64,000 nucleotides of DNA, from contig CANJKZ010000955.1 of the NCBI GenBank assembly GCA_947471745.1, positions 3,159,501 through 3,223,500 on the forward strand. Reading direction: 5' to 3'. The notes under the pieces are model-generated. The model had not been told where the DNA came from. It saw only the letters and a program-made list of their open reading frames with translations, and did no database searches. The position numbers were made by a program, and so were the translations under genes. Positions 21,105 to 32,100 of this stretch are shown here, one piece after another. The first letter of the stretch is position 1. Every line of letters starts with the position of its first letter. Origin of the DNA: Closterium sp. Naga37s-1. Taxonomy: Eukaryota; Streptophyta; Zygnematophyceae; Desmidiales; Closteriaceae.

Positions 21105-22959
21105 ATGGCTAGTCCTAGTGTTCTTACCTTTGATGCTGAGGGTCGAGCGGTTGACTTCGATGTCTGGCTAGATGATATGCAGCTTTTCTTACAGTGCGAT
21201 AGCAAGGATGGTCTCTCACTGTTCGATCTCACGTCTGGCGCCTCTACTGCCCCTGCTGCTGATGCTGACAGTACTGTTCGCTCGCAGTGGCTCACGCGCG
21301 ATGCTGCTGCCCGCCTTGCTGTGCGTAGTCACCTACCGTCTACTGAGCGCGCGCACTTTAGTCAGTACAAGAGTGCTAAGACTCTGTACGACGCTGTAGT
21401 TGCACGCTACTCTTCCCCTGCCACTGCTGCGCTTAGCCGCCTCATGCTACCATACCTGTTCCCTGACCTCGCCGCTTTTGCCACAGTCACTGACCTCATT
21501 ACGCACCTCCGCACTAGTGACACTCGCTACCGCGCTGCACTTCCTGCTGAGTTCTGCGCAAAGAACCCCCCCCCCATGTACATCACCCTCTACTACCTAG
21601 TCACCCGACTCCCTGACACTCTTCGCTCGATCAGGGACCACTTCCTCTCTCTTTGCCCTACCACCCTCACCGTTGACCTCCTCGAGGAGCGCCTCCTTGC
21701 AGTAGAGACTGTAGGAGCCTCTCGTGGTGACCCCCGTACCCCTTTCTTTGAGGGGTGCTCCCCCGTTCCTCTTTTGCCCTCCGTTGCCTCTGCTGCTGCT
21801 GTCGACCTTGTTGGCACCGAGTCGGTCAGCGCTGCATCTGCTCCTAGTGAGAGGCGCCGCAACAGCAAGGGCAAGCGGGGCAAGGGCGCTGGAGGAGGTG
21901 GTGGGGGAGGCGGTAGTGGCGGTGGAGGCGGAGGAGGGGGTGGGGGTGGGGGTGGTGGCAGAGGTGGGGGCTTCGGTGGCAGTGGTGGAGGTGGAGGCGG
22001 CGGTGGCGGTGGCGGGGGGTGGAGGAGGCGGAGGCGGCGGCGGCGGCGGCGGAGGTGGAGCTGGTAGAGGCGGAGCTGTGCAGCGGGGACCCCAGCACCA
22101 GTCACGCTCTCGTGAGACCCCGTCGCCCCAGCAGCTTCGTGAGTGGTACGCAGGGCGCCAGGGGTCTGGGGGTGCTGGTCCCTGTGCCTACGTCCTGCGC
22201 ACAGGCGACCGCACTGGAGAGCAGTGTGGTGGCCAGCACGCCACCCAGCGCTGCTTTGGTCGCGTGACAGACGCCTGGCGTACCCAGTTCCCTGACGCCA
22301 CTGAGATCCCTCGCTGGGGTGATCTGCTCAAGTCGGGTGTAGCTATCTTTGATCTTGAATTCGATGCTATTCTTGCTGCCATGTATGCTGTGTCTATTAG
22401 TGCTGAGGGTGACTGTTACGTGCGTGTTCCGCCTGACCCGGGCATTGAGGCTGCTGCTCTAGGTGCTCGTGAGTCTGCTGCTCCAGGTGCTAGTGAGTCT
22501 GCTGCTCCAGGTGCTGGTGAGTCTGCTCTCTCATGTACCGCGTCGGCTCAGGTCTTGCATACCTTCACCCTCGACTCGGGTGCTTCCCGCTCCTTCTTTC
22601 GAGACCGCACCACCCTTACGCCGCTCAGTCGGCCGGTTGCGGTCTCCCTGGCAGACCCCTCTAGGGGTCCTGTTCTTGCTCGCTACTCCACTGTACTCCC
22701 GTGTCCGGCGGCCCCGTCCGGCTCCCTATCTGGTCTCTACCTCCCCTCGTTCTCTACGAACTTGGTGAGTGGTGCTGACCTTCAGGATGCCGGGGTTGAC
22801 CAGTTCACTCCTGCGAGTCAGCGAGTGACCCACTGCACGTGTGCTCAGACGGGCCGCCACCTGGCCACGTTTACCCGTCGACCGGGGTCGAGCCTGTACA
22901 CACTGACCACAGAGTCTCCCCGGGTTGCTGCGTCTGGTCAGGTAGCTGCGTCGAGTTAG
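21105..22959 (+). pseudogene. Copia D gag and protease region
   Basis: The ATG at 21105 opens MASPSVLTFDAEGRAVDFDVW. The Gag core follows (RSQWLTRDAAARLAV, SSPATAALSRLMLPYLFPD, HLRTSDTRYRAALPAEF), then a run of more than 60 mostly glycine residues, where a frameshift at about 22015 moves the frame. After it come LREWYAGRQGSG and the motif C-X13-C-X3-H-X4-C (CAYVLRTG to QRCF), then LAAMYAVSISAEGDCYV, three GASESAAP-type repeats and the protease active site LDSGASRSFFRD. The frame ends at a TAG (22957-22959) where other copies have CAG. Confidence 0.85.
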
Positions 22960-24003
22960 GTGTTTGCTGCAGCGTCTCGGTCAGGTCCTGAGTCTGCCCC
23001 CTGCTCGTGTCGCCTCCTGTCCCACCAGACCCTCCTCTGGCACCACCGCCTTGGTCACCCCTCCTTGCCTCGTCTCTGAGGCATGGCCTCCCGTGTCCTT
23101 GTCTCTGGTCTCCCCCGGTCCCTCCCTCCCCTTCCCCCGGGGCCTGCCCCTACCTGCGTTCCCTGCGTCGAGGGGCGGCAGCGCGCCGCTCCTCACTCCT
23201 CCGAGTTTCCCCCGACAGAGGCTCCGCTGCAGACTCTCCACATGGACGTGTGGGGCCCAGCCCGCGTCCGTGGACAGGGTCACGAGCGTTACTTCCTGCT
23301 GGTGGTTGACGACTACTCGCGTCACACCACAGTCTTCCCCTTGCGCAGCAAGGGTGAGGTCACTGAGGTGTTGATCGACTGGATCCGCGTTGCTCGTCTC
23401 CAGCTCAGAGAGCGTTTCGGCTCGGACTTTCCTGTTCTGCGTCTGCACTCCGACAGAGGCGGAGAGTTTTCCTCCGACCTTCTGCGAGCCTTCTGTCGTG
23501 CGGAGGGCATCCGCCAGACGTTCACGCTTCCGGCCTCTCCACAGCAAAATGGGATTGCTGAGCGCCGCATTGGCATGGTCATGGATGTCGCTCGTACGTC
23601 CATGATCCATGCGGCTGCTCCCCATTTTCTGTGGCCGTTCGCGGTTCAGTACGCGGCGCATCAGATCAACCTTCAGCCCCGGGTCTCCCTGCCGGAGACC
23701 TCCCCTACTCTGCGGTGGACGGGGAAGGTTGGTGATGCGTCTGCGTTCCGTGTCTGGGGATCTCGAGCTTTCGTCCGAGACTTGTCTGCGGACAAGCTGT
23801 CCTCCCGTGCTGTTCCTTGCGTCTTCCTCGGTTTTCCCCCTGACGCGCCTGGTTGGCAGTTTTACCACCCCACCTCGCGTCCTGTTCTGTCCTCCCAGGA
23901 CGTCACGTTTGACGAGTCGGTTCCGTACTACCGTCTCTTCCCCTACCGCACTGCCCCCTCCCCCCCCCGCCGCTCTTCCTCGCGCCCGGTCCCCCCCCGG
24001 TAG
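22960..24003 (+). pseudogene. Copia D integrase
   Basis: A zinc-binding pre-integrase segment (LLWHHRLGHPSLPRL) is followed by an in-frame TGA at about 23078, and two codons later by an ATG (23083). The catalytic core follows: MDVWGPARVRG (first D), LHSDRGGEFSSDLL (second D) and QQNGIAERRIGMVMD (E). Conserved C-terminal blocks are IHAAAPHFLWPFAV, SPTLRWTGKVGDAS and CVFLGFPPDAPGWQFYHP. The DDE triad is intact, so from 23083 it would encode a plausible integrase core. The frame stops at 24001-24003 in the proline-rich tail. Confidence 0.85.
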
Positions 24004-24038
24004 ACCCCCTCCCCCCTCAGGGTCCCGCCCCCTCAGGT

Positions 24039-25061
24039 GTGTCCCAGGTTGATGCAGTCGAGCCTGTCGAGGTAGCTGTTGACTGTGGTGCTTCTTGGGG
24101 TGCTGAGCCTGAGCGTGCGGAGCCTGGGGGTGCTGGGTCTGGGGGTGCTGAGCCTGAGCGTGCGGATCCTGGGGGTGCTGCTTCTGGGGGTGCTGAACCT
24201 GAGCGTGCGGAGCCTAGGGGTGCTGAGCCTGGGGTTGCTGAGAGTGGGGGTGCGGAGCTTGCCGGTGCTGGACATGGAGGTCCTTCGGGTGCTTTGTCCC
24301 GGCGGGAGCTTCCCTCTCCACAGGAGCTGCGCGAGTGGTTTGCTCGGCGCTGGAGCCGTACTGCTGGAGCTGGAGGTGCTGCCGGTGCTGGAGGTTCTGC
24401 CGCTGCTGGAGTTACTGGAGCTGGAGGTGCTGCTGGAGCCGGTGCTGTAGGTTCTACTACTGCTGGGGGTGCTGGAGCCACGGGTCCCGGAGGTGCTCGT
24501 ATTGGAGGTACTGGAGCTGCTGGGCCTGGTGGTGCTCCTGGTGCTGGAGCTACTGGTGGAGCTGGAGCTGGCGGTGCTGCTGGAGTGGGTGCTACTGGAG
24601 GTACTAGAGCCGGAGCTGCTATGTCTGCCGGTGGTCCTGCTGGAGCTGGAGCTGCTGGAGGTACTGGAGCTGGTGGTGCTGCTGGAGTTGGAGCTGACGC
24701 TGGGGGTGCTGGTGTTGTCCCTGCTGGTTCTGGAGGTGCTGCGCGGCCGCGGCCGTACTTCGTTCCGCTCCTTGAGCAGGTTCTTGGTCTTCCGCCTTCT
24801 TCTCCTCCTGCTCCTTCCTTAGAGTGTCCACCGCCTGTCCAGTCCGAGTCAGAGTTACAGCTCGCCCCCCCTCTACCTGCTCCTTCTCCCTACGCTGGTC
24901 CTACTGGAGGTCTTGCTGAGCGTCGTGAGCCTGAGTCGCGTCCTGCGTCACCTGTTCGTACTGCTCGCACTAGTCGTCATGTTCCACGTCAGCGTCCTCC
25001 TGCGGTCCCGGGCACGCATCAGATGGCACTGCGTCCTTCCACTGCACGCGAGAAATGTTGA
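24039..25061 (+). pseudogene. Copia D integrase-RT linker
   Basis: The frame encodes acidic five-residue repeats (GAEPERAEPGGAGSGG type), a short ordered segment LSRRELPSPQELREWFARRW, and then Ala/Gly repeats of GGAAGAGATGG type. It ends in PRPYFVPLLEQVLGLPPSS and the proline-rich region that precedes RT. The homology breaks at about 25045. The same linker plan occurs in E, F, H and I with different repeat numbers. I know of no function for it. Confidence 0.7.
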
Positions 25062-25438
25062 CGTACCTGTCACAATTGGGCATTACAGGAACCGTGACGC
25101 ATGGCAAAGATTGATATGCGCGAAGCGAGAGTGGCGATAGGATTCCCCGTTTTGAGCCGTACTCGAATTCGGAAAAAAATATTTGAAAATCTTCAATTCT
25201 GGTCTTTACAATCCATTTTTGTGTGAGTTATAAATGTCCAGGGGTCTTATGCACTCGATGCCATCAGAGAAGACCCTACAACCCATTTTGAGCACATTTA
25301 GGATAAGACCCCCGGGTCTTCTAGGCGGGAGATCACGGTATTACTTTTGTGTATCCATCAGGGCGATGAGGACATATGCAAATCTGTACTCAGTTAGGCT
25401 ACAAAATACGATACACCTACACATGTACAAAACGTGTA
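25046..25438. other. Unassigned sequence between copia D and a MITE
   Basis: AT-rich sequence with no coding match. The motif GGGTCTTAT and related GGGTCTTCT occur on either side of 25240-25320, which may be a decayed DNA transposon, but I cannot define its ends. Confidence 0.4.
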
Positions 25439-25735
25439 CTGTCATCACCCGGATATAAGATAGTGTCGAATAGAAGACAGGGGGTGTCTATTATCCGGGT
25501 GTCTCTTATAAACGGGGTAGCCTCATTATAAGAGACCTACTTGTGTGTACGAGTTAAGCCAGTGTAGGGGTTAGGGGCAATTGTATAACGAAGGGGTATC
25601 TTCTAAACGGTTATTTGTCCATTTATAAGACTTATAAGACACCCTAAACCGTCCCAAATACAAGACAACCCAAGCATTTTTGCCCGTGTACGAGATAAGA
25701 CATACGGTATATGTCTTATATCCGGGTGATGACGG
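25439..25735. mobile_element. MITE with TA target duplication (Tc1/mariner-like)
   Basis: The left end is CTGTCATCACCCGGATATAA and the right end is its complement with one mismatch (TTATATCCGGGTGATGACGG). Each is flanked by TA (25437-25438 and 25736-25737). The 297 bp between hold sub-repeats of ATCCGGGTGTC and CTTATAA type and no transposase frame. TA flanks and 22-24-bp inverted ends fit a Tc1/mariner-derived MITE. Confidence 0.7.
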
Positions 25736-25737
25736 TA

Positions 25738-27033
25738 CTTTGACACCACGATAACAAGGCCATTATTCCAGCCCCCCCTGTAGGTTTCCTGCAAAATCCG
25801 TGGAATTTACTGGTGCATGACATAGGAAGGACTAGAAGATAAGAACCAAAGCACCCATCATTCAACTATGCCTCTACCTCGCCCAGGGTACATCTCTCTC
25901 AGGGTGACTACTCCCCACGCTAAGCCTACCAAGAGCCAACTGCAAACTTCCAGCTTAAGCAGCTTCACAGCCCCAACAAAGCCTTCTGGAAGAAAGCTTG
26001 CTTTCTAGAAGAGGGTGAGGCACCAAGCAGTGGACAATCAAGATCCTTCTGGACTTCCACCAGGAACGAGCTGCCAGTGGGAAACAGAGGAAGGTTGGAA
26101 GGGAGTGCAGGGAACATGCGGAGAAAAAGTGTTCAATTTTCATGTGCCGTGCCAGGAGAGCTGATAAAAACAGAGTGTTTGTGCTGCCTTATGCACCTGC
26201 TACATTTCTGTGTGTTTGAGGTCTTAGGAGGGTAAAGAAGCGGATCGGAATTTGACACCGTATGGAAACAGAAGGGGAAGGGGACTTAGATGGATCTGAC
26301 GGAACCAGCGTTTTTTATTCTAGAGTCAAAATGCTACGTATTTTATGCTGGACGCGACCCTACTGATAATTTGACGGTGGTTTGACGTTCTGGCTGGCAG
26401 GCCAGAAAAACCTTTGGGCAGTAAAAAAAAAGCGGGGAGAGGGGGGGCAGGAGGGGTGGGAGGAGGTAAGGGGGTGGGGAGGTGATGCCCTGCTCTTCCC
26501 AGCCTCAACCGTAACATGCTCCTCCTCCTTCCCCCTCTACCCTTCTTCCCATCCCCTTCCTCCCACTGGCTTATCTCCCTTCTCACCCTTCACAACTTCC
26601 CCCTTCTCCTTCTTCTCTCCCGTACGCCTCTTCTCTCTCCCCCCCCCCCCCCCTACCTCTCCTTTCTCCCTTCTCTCCTCGACCCCTGTCCTTCCCTCTT
26701 CTGCCGTGTTTTTTGCCCTTAGATTGTTTTCGATTTCGGGGTGTCCAAAAAAAAATCAGGCAGCGTCCAGAGTCAAAACGTTCGTCCAACGTCCAGTGTC
26801 AAAACGTATCGTTTTGATGCTGGACGCGAGGCCTTCCTAGAGTCAAATCTATCTAAGGAAGGGGGAACGAGAGGGTGGAAGCTGGGAATATATTGGGGGT
26901 TGCAGTGTTGGAGTTTGCAATTGCTGCTGTAGAACAGGTAGACAGCAACCAAGCAAACATGAGAAGCAAAACAAAGCAATCAAGCAAAGAAATCAACAAT
27001 GAGATGTATTGGGGAGAGGGAAGTGCATCTCAC
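25738..27033. other. Intergenic sequence 3' of LSm5, low-complexity tracts
   Basis: Contains a C/T-rich block (26516-26700), with homopolymer C at 26641-26652. The motif ATGCTGGACGCGA occurs at about 26346 and 26817, near AGAGTCAAA motifs on both sides, which suggests an old repeat. The 3' end of the LSm5 gene may extend into 26850-27033, where a possible last exon on the minus strand cannot be settled. Confidence 0.4.
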
Positions 27034-27878
27034 AATGGCGATGTTGTTGCCGTTGAGCAGTATTTGGTCCAGCTTCGTCACTCTGCTGCCTTCTACTGTG
27101 TGCTCGCTGCCATGCCATCGACACAGACAAGCATGACAGCAAGGCCACATGGTCGAGGATCGGAGAAACGTGCGTACATGGTATTTTCAGGGTTTGGAGA
27201 AACGGAGGTGCATTATATGGACTGGTGGAGGGGTCAACAGTTGCAAATAAGGTCCGAGAATATTGGTGCTCTGTCACAACCTCCAAAACCATGTCGCCTG
27301 TTGGAGGCGTACGTTGTTGCAAACGTGCACAGCTGGAAGTTCAAACGCACAACTCAATCACATTCTCAAAGCATCACGCAGCCAGATTATCACAGCTCGC
27401 ACACTCAAATCATTCGCACTTTCCAACTCCAGCTGGTTTCAACTGTAATTCGGAAAGAAAAAGAAGAAGAAGAAGAAGAAAAAAACCTCACTACTCAGTG
27501 ACGTCTTCGAGGACCATGTTGACGAACACGTCGAAGCCCCTCAGAGTGCCCACCAGCTCCTTATCGCCCTTCATTATCACCCAGATCTTCGACCCTATGC
27601 ACCGGTCGATCAACTCTGCCGCGTGCACGCAACACAGGGGTTGGGGCAACGCGTACGGTTTATATCTTCATGCTCCCTATATCCCAACCCCACTGCACAA
27701 GGGACTAACACCCGCCAACACATGATAACATAGTCGATTCGTATGGACTTGAAGCGGAAGCAAGCGGCGAGATTTCCATACGAGGAGCGAGCATCGAACG
27801 CATACTACGAGCGCGGCTGGTCGTATCCGTTGCAAGTAACGCACCTGTGGGCATGAGATGGCTCGGATTGTGCGCCAT
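27034..27878 (-). CDS. LSM5: U6 snRNA-associated Sm-like protein LSm5
   Basis: LSm5 is a subunit of the LSm2-8 ring, which binds the U6 snRNA 3' end in the nucleus, and of the LSm1-7 ring in mRNA decay. Exon 1 (27878-27845) encodes [11 protein letters not shown] and splices in phase 1 to exon 2 (27615-27492), which carries [20 protein letters not shown], the Sm1 motif [21 protein letters not shown] and a donor after TA. A further exon (27095-27034) carries [20 protein letters not shown], the Sm2 motif, before a GTGAGA donor. About six expected residues between VTEY and EG are not found, and the phases of exons 2 and 3 do not join directly, so a very small exon is missing from my model. The usual C-terminus (LVPGG) is also not located with confidence. 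An intronic copy of the exon 2 edge is present. Confidence 0.85.
27262..27297 (-). repeat. Decayed copy of the LSm5 exon 2 edge in its intron
   Basis: On the minus strand this segment translates [12 protein letters not shown], close to the true exon end [10 protein letters not shown]. It lies 200 bp downstream in the intron. The intron also starts with a long CTT/TTC microsatellite (27461-27490) close to the donor. Confidence 0.65.
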
Positions 27879-28270
27879 TGTAACGACGGAAAGAGTGCTG
27901 CAAAGCTCAAGACAAAGGAGATGATTCCTAACACCAATGCCTGCGCTGCTCGAGGGAATAGTATGGCGCAAAATGCGCTGTCGGCATCACAAAAAAATCA
28001 ATATCAGCCTTGTGTGAGGGCAGGGGGTTCAATTTTAGGGTTGGAAGTCAGGCTGTGTAACGTTTTTGCGAACGTCCGGACGTTCGGGGTACGGGCAGGT
28101 GGTTACAAATTTCTGTAATAATCGCCAGTGATTTCTTCTAATCAATTGCGACGTAGCAGGCATCCGGACGATTTCTGACGATTCCGCCCTACTTGGTCGC
28201 CGATTTCAGTCTATACACGGTCCGTTTGGAAATCAGACTGTACGACAATGTGCCAAATCCGTTGTCTTAA
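27879..28270. other. LSm5 upstream region
   Basis: No coding match. The promoter of the minus-strand LSm5 gene should be here. A short palindrome, GCGAACGTCCGGACGTTCG, lies at about 28069-28087. Confidence 0.4.
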
Positions 28271-28441
28271 AGCGACGGGCAACTTTTGGCAGTGTTGGGT
28301 TCAGAAGTTTTTTTTTTGAACCAGGCTTGCCAGCGCGAAAGTGCTGGCTGGCGAAAACCAGGATTTCGTGCGGACACTTTCCATCCGCAGTAACAGTTCG
28401 CCAGGGTTCTGGGTTTTGGGTGGCAAATGTGCACCGTCGCT
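28271..28441. mobile_element. Small MITE flanked by TTAA
   Basis: Inverted ends AGCGACGG and CCGTCGCT are each flanked by TTAA (28267-28270 and 28442-28445), the target site of piggyBac-type elements. The 171 bp between contain further inverted segments (GCCAGCGCGAAAG, CTGGCTGGCGAAAACCAGG). No transposase. The inverted ends are short, so the class is tentative. Confidence 0.55.
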
Positions 28442-29136
28442 TTAACCGGCAAAATGGTTACAGGCCCTAAGGGCGGGTCCATTCGTCACAGCTCAGGTCG
28501 ATATTGGTCACAGTACCATGTTTTGTAGAATAACCGCGTCAAATTTTGCGATCAGCCAGGAGACGCGCTCGTTTTTTTTTCCGAAAAAGGTGTTCACGAA
28601 AAAGCTATAGCAAATCAAACTCTCACACACACTCCCCAGAGTGTTTCCGTGAGAGCGAATTGGAGTTTTTTCGTCAAACCTGAATCTGTCGCGCAACATT
28701 TCCGATTCCCTTGAGGGGTTTCTCGAAACACTGGTTACTCCAGACGAAGTCTGCCGATTTTTAAAGTCCAACCTCACCAACCAACTGAACCGTACATCCA
28801 TCCACGCTCTGAAGGATTTCTTCTGTTGGACATCCTGTGTATTTTGCTTCTATTGTGGTGCTCTGATGAGACTCGGACGTCATGTGGGTCCTAGGAGTCT
28901 AGGGACCTGGTTTCAGCCATTCTGTCGCTCGACAAAAAAGGCAAACGCTTTAGCGTTACTAGAACAGGCGGCAGCAGCAGGGTTGGGTTTGAACTGATGT
29001 AGTCAGGTACAGTAAATGATGGATTCAGAGTCCGCTCACCACCAAGTACTCCTGTGCCTTGAAATGTGAGAGCTTCGCCTGAAGCTCCAATTCATTCAGT
29101 GCTTGGCTGTTATCGACCGGCTATCATTGATCCAAT
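28442..29136. other. Upstream region of the glycosyltransferase gene
   Basis: No coding sequence recognised. The promoter and 5' UTR of the gene starting at 29137 should lie here. I see no confident TATA element. Confidence 0.4.
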
Positions 29137-32100
29137 ATGGATTCATCAAGACTCGTGGCTGCAGTTATTCTAGTCGTGTCCCTGTTTCAGCATTTCGTTA
29201 GTGTTCGCCCGTTATTAGCACGAGGTGACGGCGAGGGTGAAATCGGGACCGGAGTCGGCCTTAGCGCGACTTCCGTTCCAGGCGGTTCGCGGAACAAGTA
29301 CGCTTACGTCACGCTGTTGTGCGATGACGTCATGGCAGAGGCGGCGATGGTGATGGTACACTCCGTACGCCGTACGGGCACGCCTCACGATATCGTAATA
29401 CTCACCATGAACGTCTCCAATCGCACGCTAGAATCGCTGGTAGCCTTGGGGGCGAAGATCGAGCCCATTCTGGAGCCCGTGCCTTATCCGTTCGCCGTCA
29501 CGGCGGACAGACTTGCCATCAACAAGCCGTGCAGGTAAGAGCCGATTTCTAGGCGCGTGCCTGTGCCTAGAGTACTCAAAGAACGATACTGGAACCCGTG
29601 CCTGATCCCTTTGCTGTTACCGCGAAAAGACCAATGTCCAAGCTTTGCAGGTACGAGCCAGATGTTCCTAGGAGCTTTGAGAAGTCTAAAAGGGAATAAC
29701 CTTCTTGAGCTGGCATTGGATCTTAGAAGCATACAGTGTGGCAAGCAGCAAGCCATGCTTCTGTGTGTGACAGTGACAGTGAGGGAAGACATTTCCGTCC
29801 AGCTCACTGAGGCTCGTTTGTGCTTGAAGCGTGCAGATACTTCAAGCTGCTTATCTGGATCACGGTGTGAATCACCCAATAGGGATCCGACCGACACATG
29901 ATTGGATACAGGACTGATTGCTCAACATGACCATTGTTGAAGAGTTCGTCAGAGTACAAGACAACCGGTGTTGTCACCGTGATCATCCACTCTCCACCTC
30001 ATTCGTCTCTCTCATCCCTGCCTCCCTCCCTCCCCCCTTCGCAGGTATCCCAAGCTGCTGACGTGGAACATGGTGTGCTACCTACCGCACCGCAAGCGCA
30101 TCTACCTTGACCTCGACCTGCTCGTGTCCTCCAATGACCGAGGAGGACCCATTCTCAATACAGATCATGTGACCGTCTGACCCCTCTCTTCAGGTACTCC
30201 TAGCTGATGTGCAACGTGGTGTGCTACTGCAAGCTTATGTGTCCGTTCCCTGCCTCCCTGCACACAAGTACTCGAAGCTGCTGATATGAAACATGGTGGG
30301 TTACCGCAAGCTCATCTACCCCTTGGTTAGAGGAAACAACCTACCAGTTTCCAAACCCCTCTCGCCAAATACCCAAAGCTGCTGATGTGGAACATGGTGC
30401 GGTACCACCACGGTCTGATTGATTGTGTCCTTTGAGTCGCCAATCCCCGTCTGTCCAACCCCTGCACCCACCAGGTACTCGAAGCTGCTGATGTGGAACA
30501 TGGTGCGCTACCGCAAGCTCATCTACCTGGACTCGGACCTGCTCGTGCTGCACAACATCGACGACCTCTTCCACCGCCCGCAACTCTCCGCCGCGCCCGA
30601 CACGCTGCCGCCCGACAAGTTCAACAGCGGGCTCATGGTGGTGGAGCCCAACCGCGCCATGTTCAAAGACATGCTCTCCAAGATCGTCACCCTCGTCTCG
30701 CCCAACGTGGGCGACCAGGGCTTTCTCAACAGCTACTTCTCGTCGTGGTACCAGCAGGGCCCCGTGCACCACATCGACTACACGTACAATGCGCTCGTGC
30801 GCATCTCCGTGTCGCCCGGCTGGCGCCTATTCATCGAGCCCAAGCTCAAGGTGCTGCACTTCTCGGGCAACACCAAGCCCTGGAACATGATGGTCGACCG
30901 CCAGGTGTGTGTGCTTCACCTCCCCCGCTTGGCTGCCTCCTCCTCCTCCTCCTCCTCCTCCTCCTCCTCCTCCTCCTCCTCCTCCTCCTCCTCCTCCTCC
31001 TCCTCCTTCTCCTCCCTCAACCCCTCCTTTTCCCCTCCCGTTCCTTTCAAAATCCTCTCCCTTCCCCTCCGTCCCCACGTCCTCCCTTGCGCCGCGGCAG
31101 TTCCCCACCACGAGGGCGTTCGACCACCGGTGGTGGGAGGTGTATGACGACGTCTACTCCATCCTGCACCGCCAGGCGCTCAAATCCTCCAAGTCCTCCT
31201 CCTCCTCCTCCTCCTTCAACTCCCGCTCCACCCTAGACACCACCGCTGCTGCCACTGCAGCTGCTGCTGAGAAGGCTGGTGGTGGGGGGAGTGGAGGGGT
31301 TGGGGGGGGTGGGGAGAGCTTGGAGGCGGTGGCGACTGCTGCCCGGCTGGCAGCAGCAGCGGCAGCAGCAGCAGGGTCGCCCTCGGAGCCGCCCCAGCTG
31401 GCGCCGCAGTGCCAGCGGAACTACATGGCGTATGCACGGTGCGTTGAGGAACTACAGAGTATGGTGTGTGGGTGGTGAGAGAATGGTGTGTGGGTGGTGA
31501 GAGTATGGTGTGTGGGTGGTGAGAGTATGGTGTGTGGGTGGTGAGGGAGTGGTGTGTGCTTGGTGAGCGGGTGGCGTGTGGTGAGTGAGTGGTCTCTTAA
31601 CATAATTCGTAGAGTGCAGCAGACTCTGGTCAGGCAGGGTCAGAGCAAAAGGCATACGGTTGCTGAATGTGATGATATACTGCTACCAGCGCTCTCACCT
31701 TCTCTTCCTTCCTCTCACCCCCTACTCCCCATACCAAACCCATACCCATCATTCCCCACCCCACCCCCAACCGGGCAGCAAGCCACCGATAACGGACAAG
31801 TTCAGTGTGATCATCAACTGCTTTGACCGCTTTGACCTCATGCTCTACTTTGTGCGGCGCTACGCGCACTTTGAGTTCGTGCACAAGGTGTACATCGTGT
31901 GGGGCAACACGCGCGTCACGCCCTTCCACCCCTCCTACTTCAACGTCTCCAAGCCCGTCGAGATCCTCTACTCTGGCATCGACTCGCTCAACGACCGCTT
32001 CAAACCCATTCGGTCAGTGGAAAGATGGCCATACTCCTCCCTTCTCGCCCTGCCATTCTCTTTCTCGCCCTGCCATTCTCTTTCTTGCCCTGCTAATCTC

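Larger units (their letters stand above)
20009..25045 (+). mobile_element. Copia D: short-LTR copia with 5' LTR, gag, protease and integrase; 3' end lost
   Basis: The order is LTR, primer site, conserved AGGGCCCACCA motif (20168-20178), GC-rich leader, gag, protease, integrase and integrase-RT linker. Homology to copia I ends at about 25045, inside HQMALRPSTA. RT, RNase H and the 3' LTR are absent. The gag and integrase frames are long and well conserved, so the copy is fairly young, but a frameshift in the Gly tract and two stops disable it. Confidence 0.8.

Noticed and set aside
26382-26840. Ser/Pro-rich open frame in the 26.4-26.8 kb C/T tract
   Set aside because: Low-complexity pyrimidine tract with matching frames on the other strand and no conserved motif.
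30827-31111. Glycine-rich minus-strand open frame
   Set aside because: It is the complement of the CTC microsatellite and of GT exon 2.
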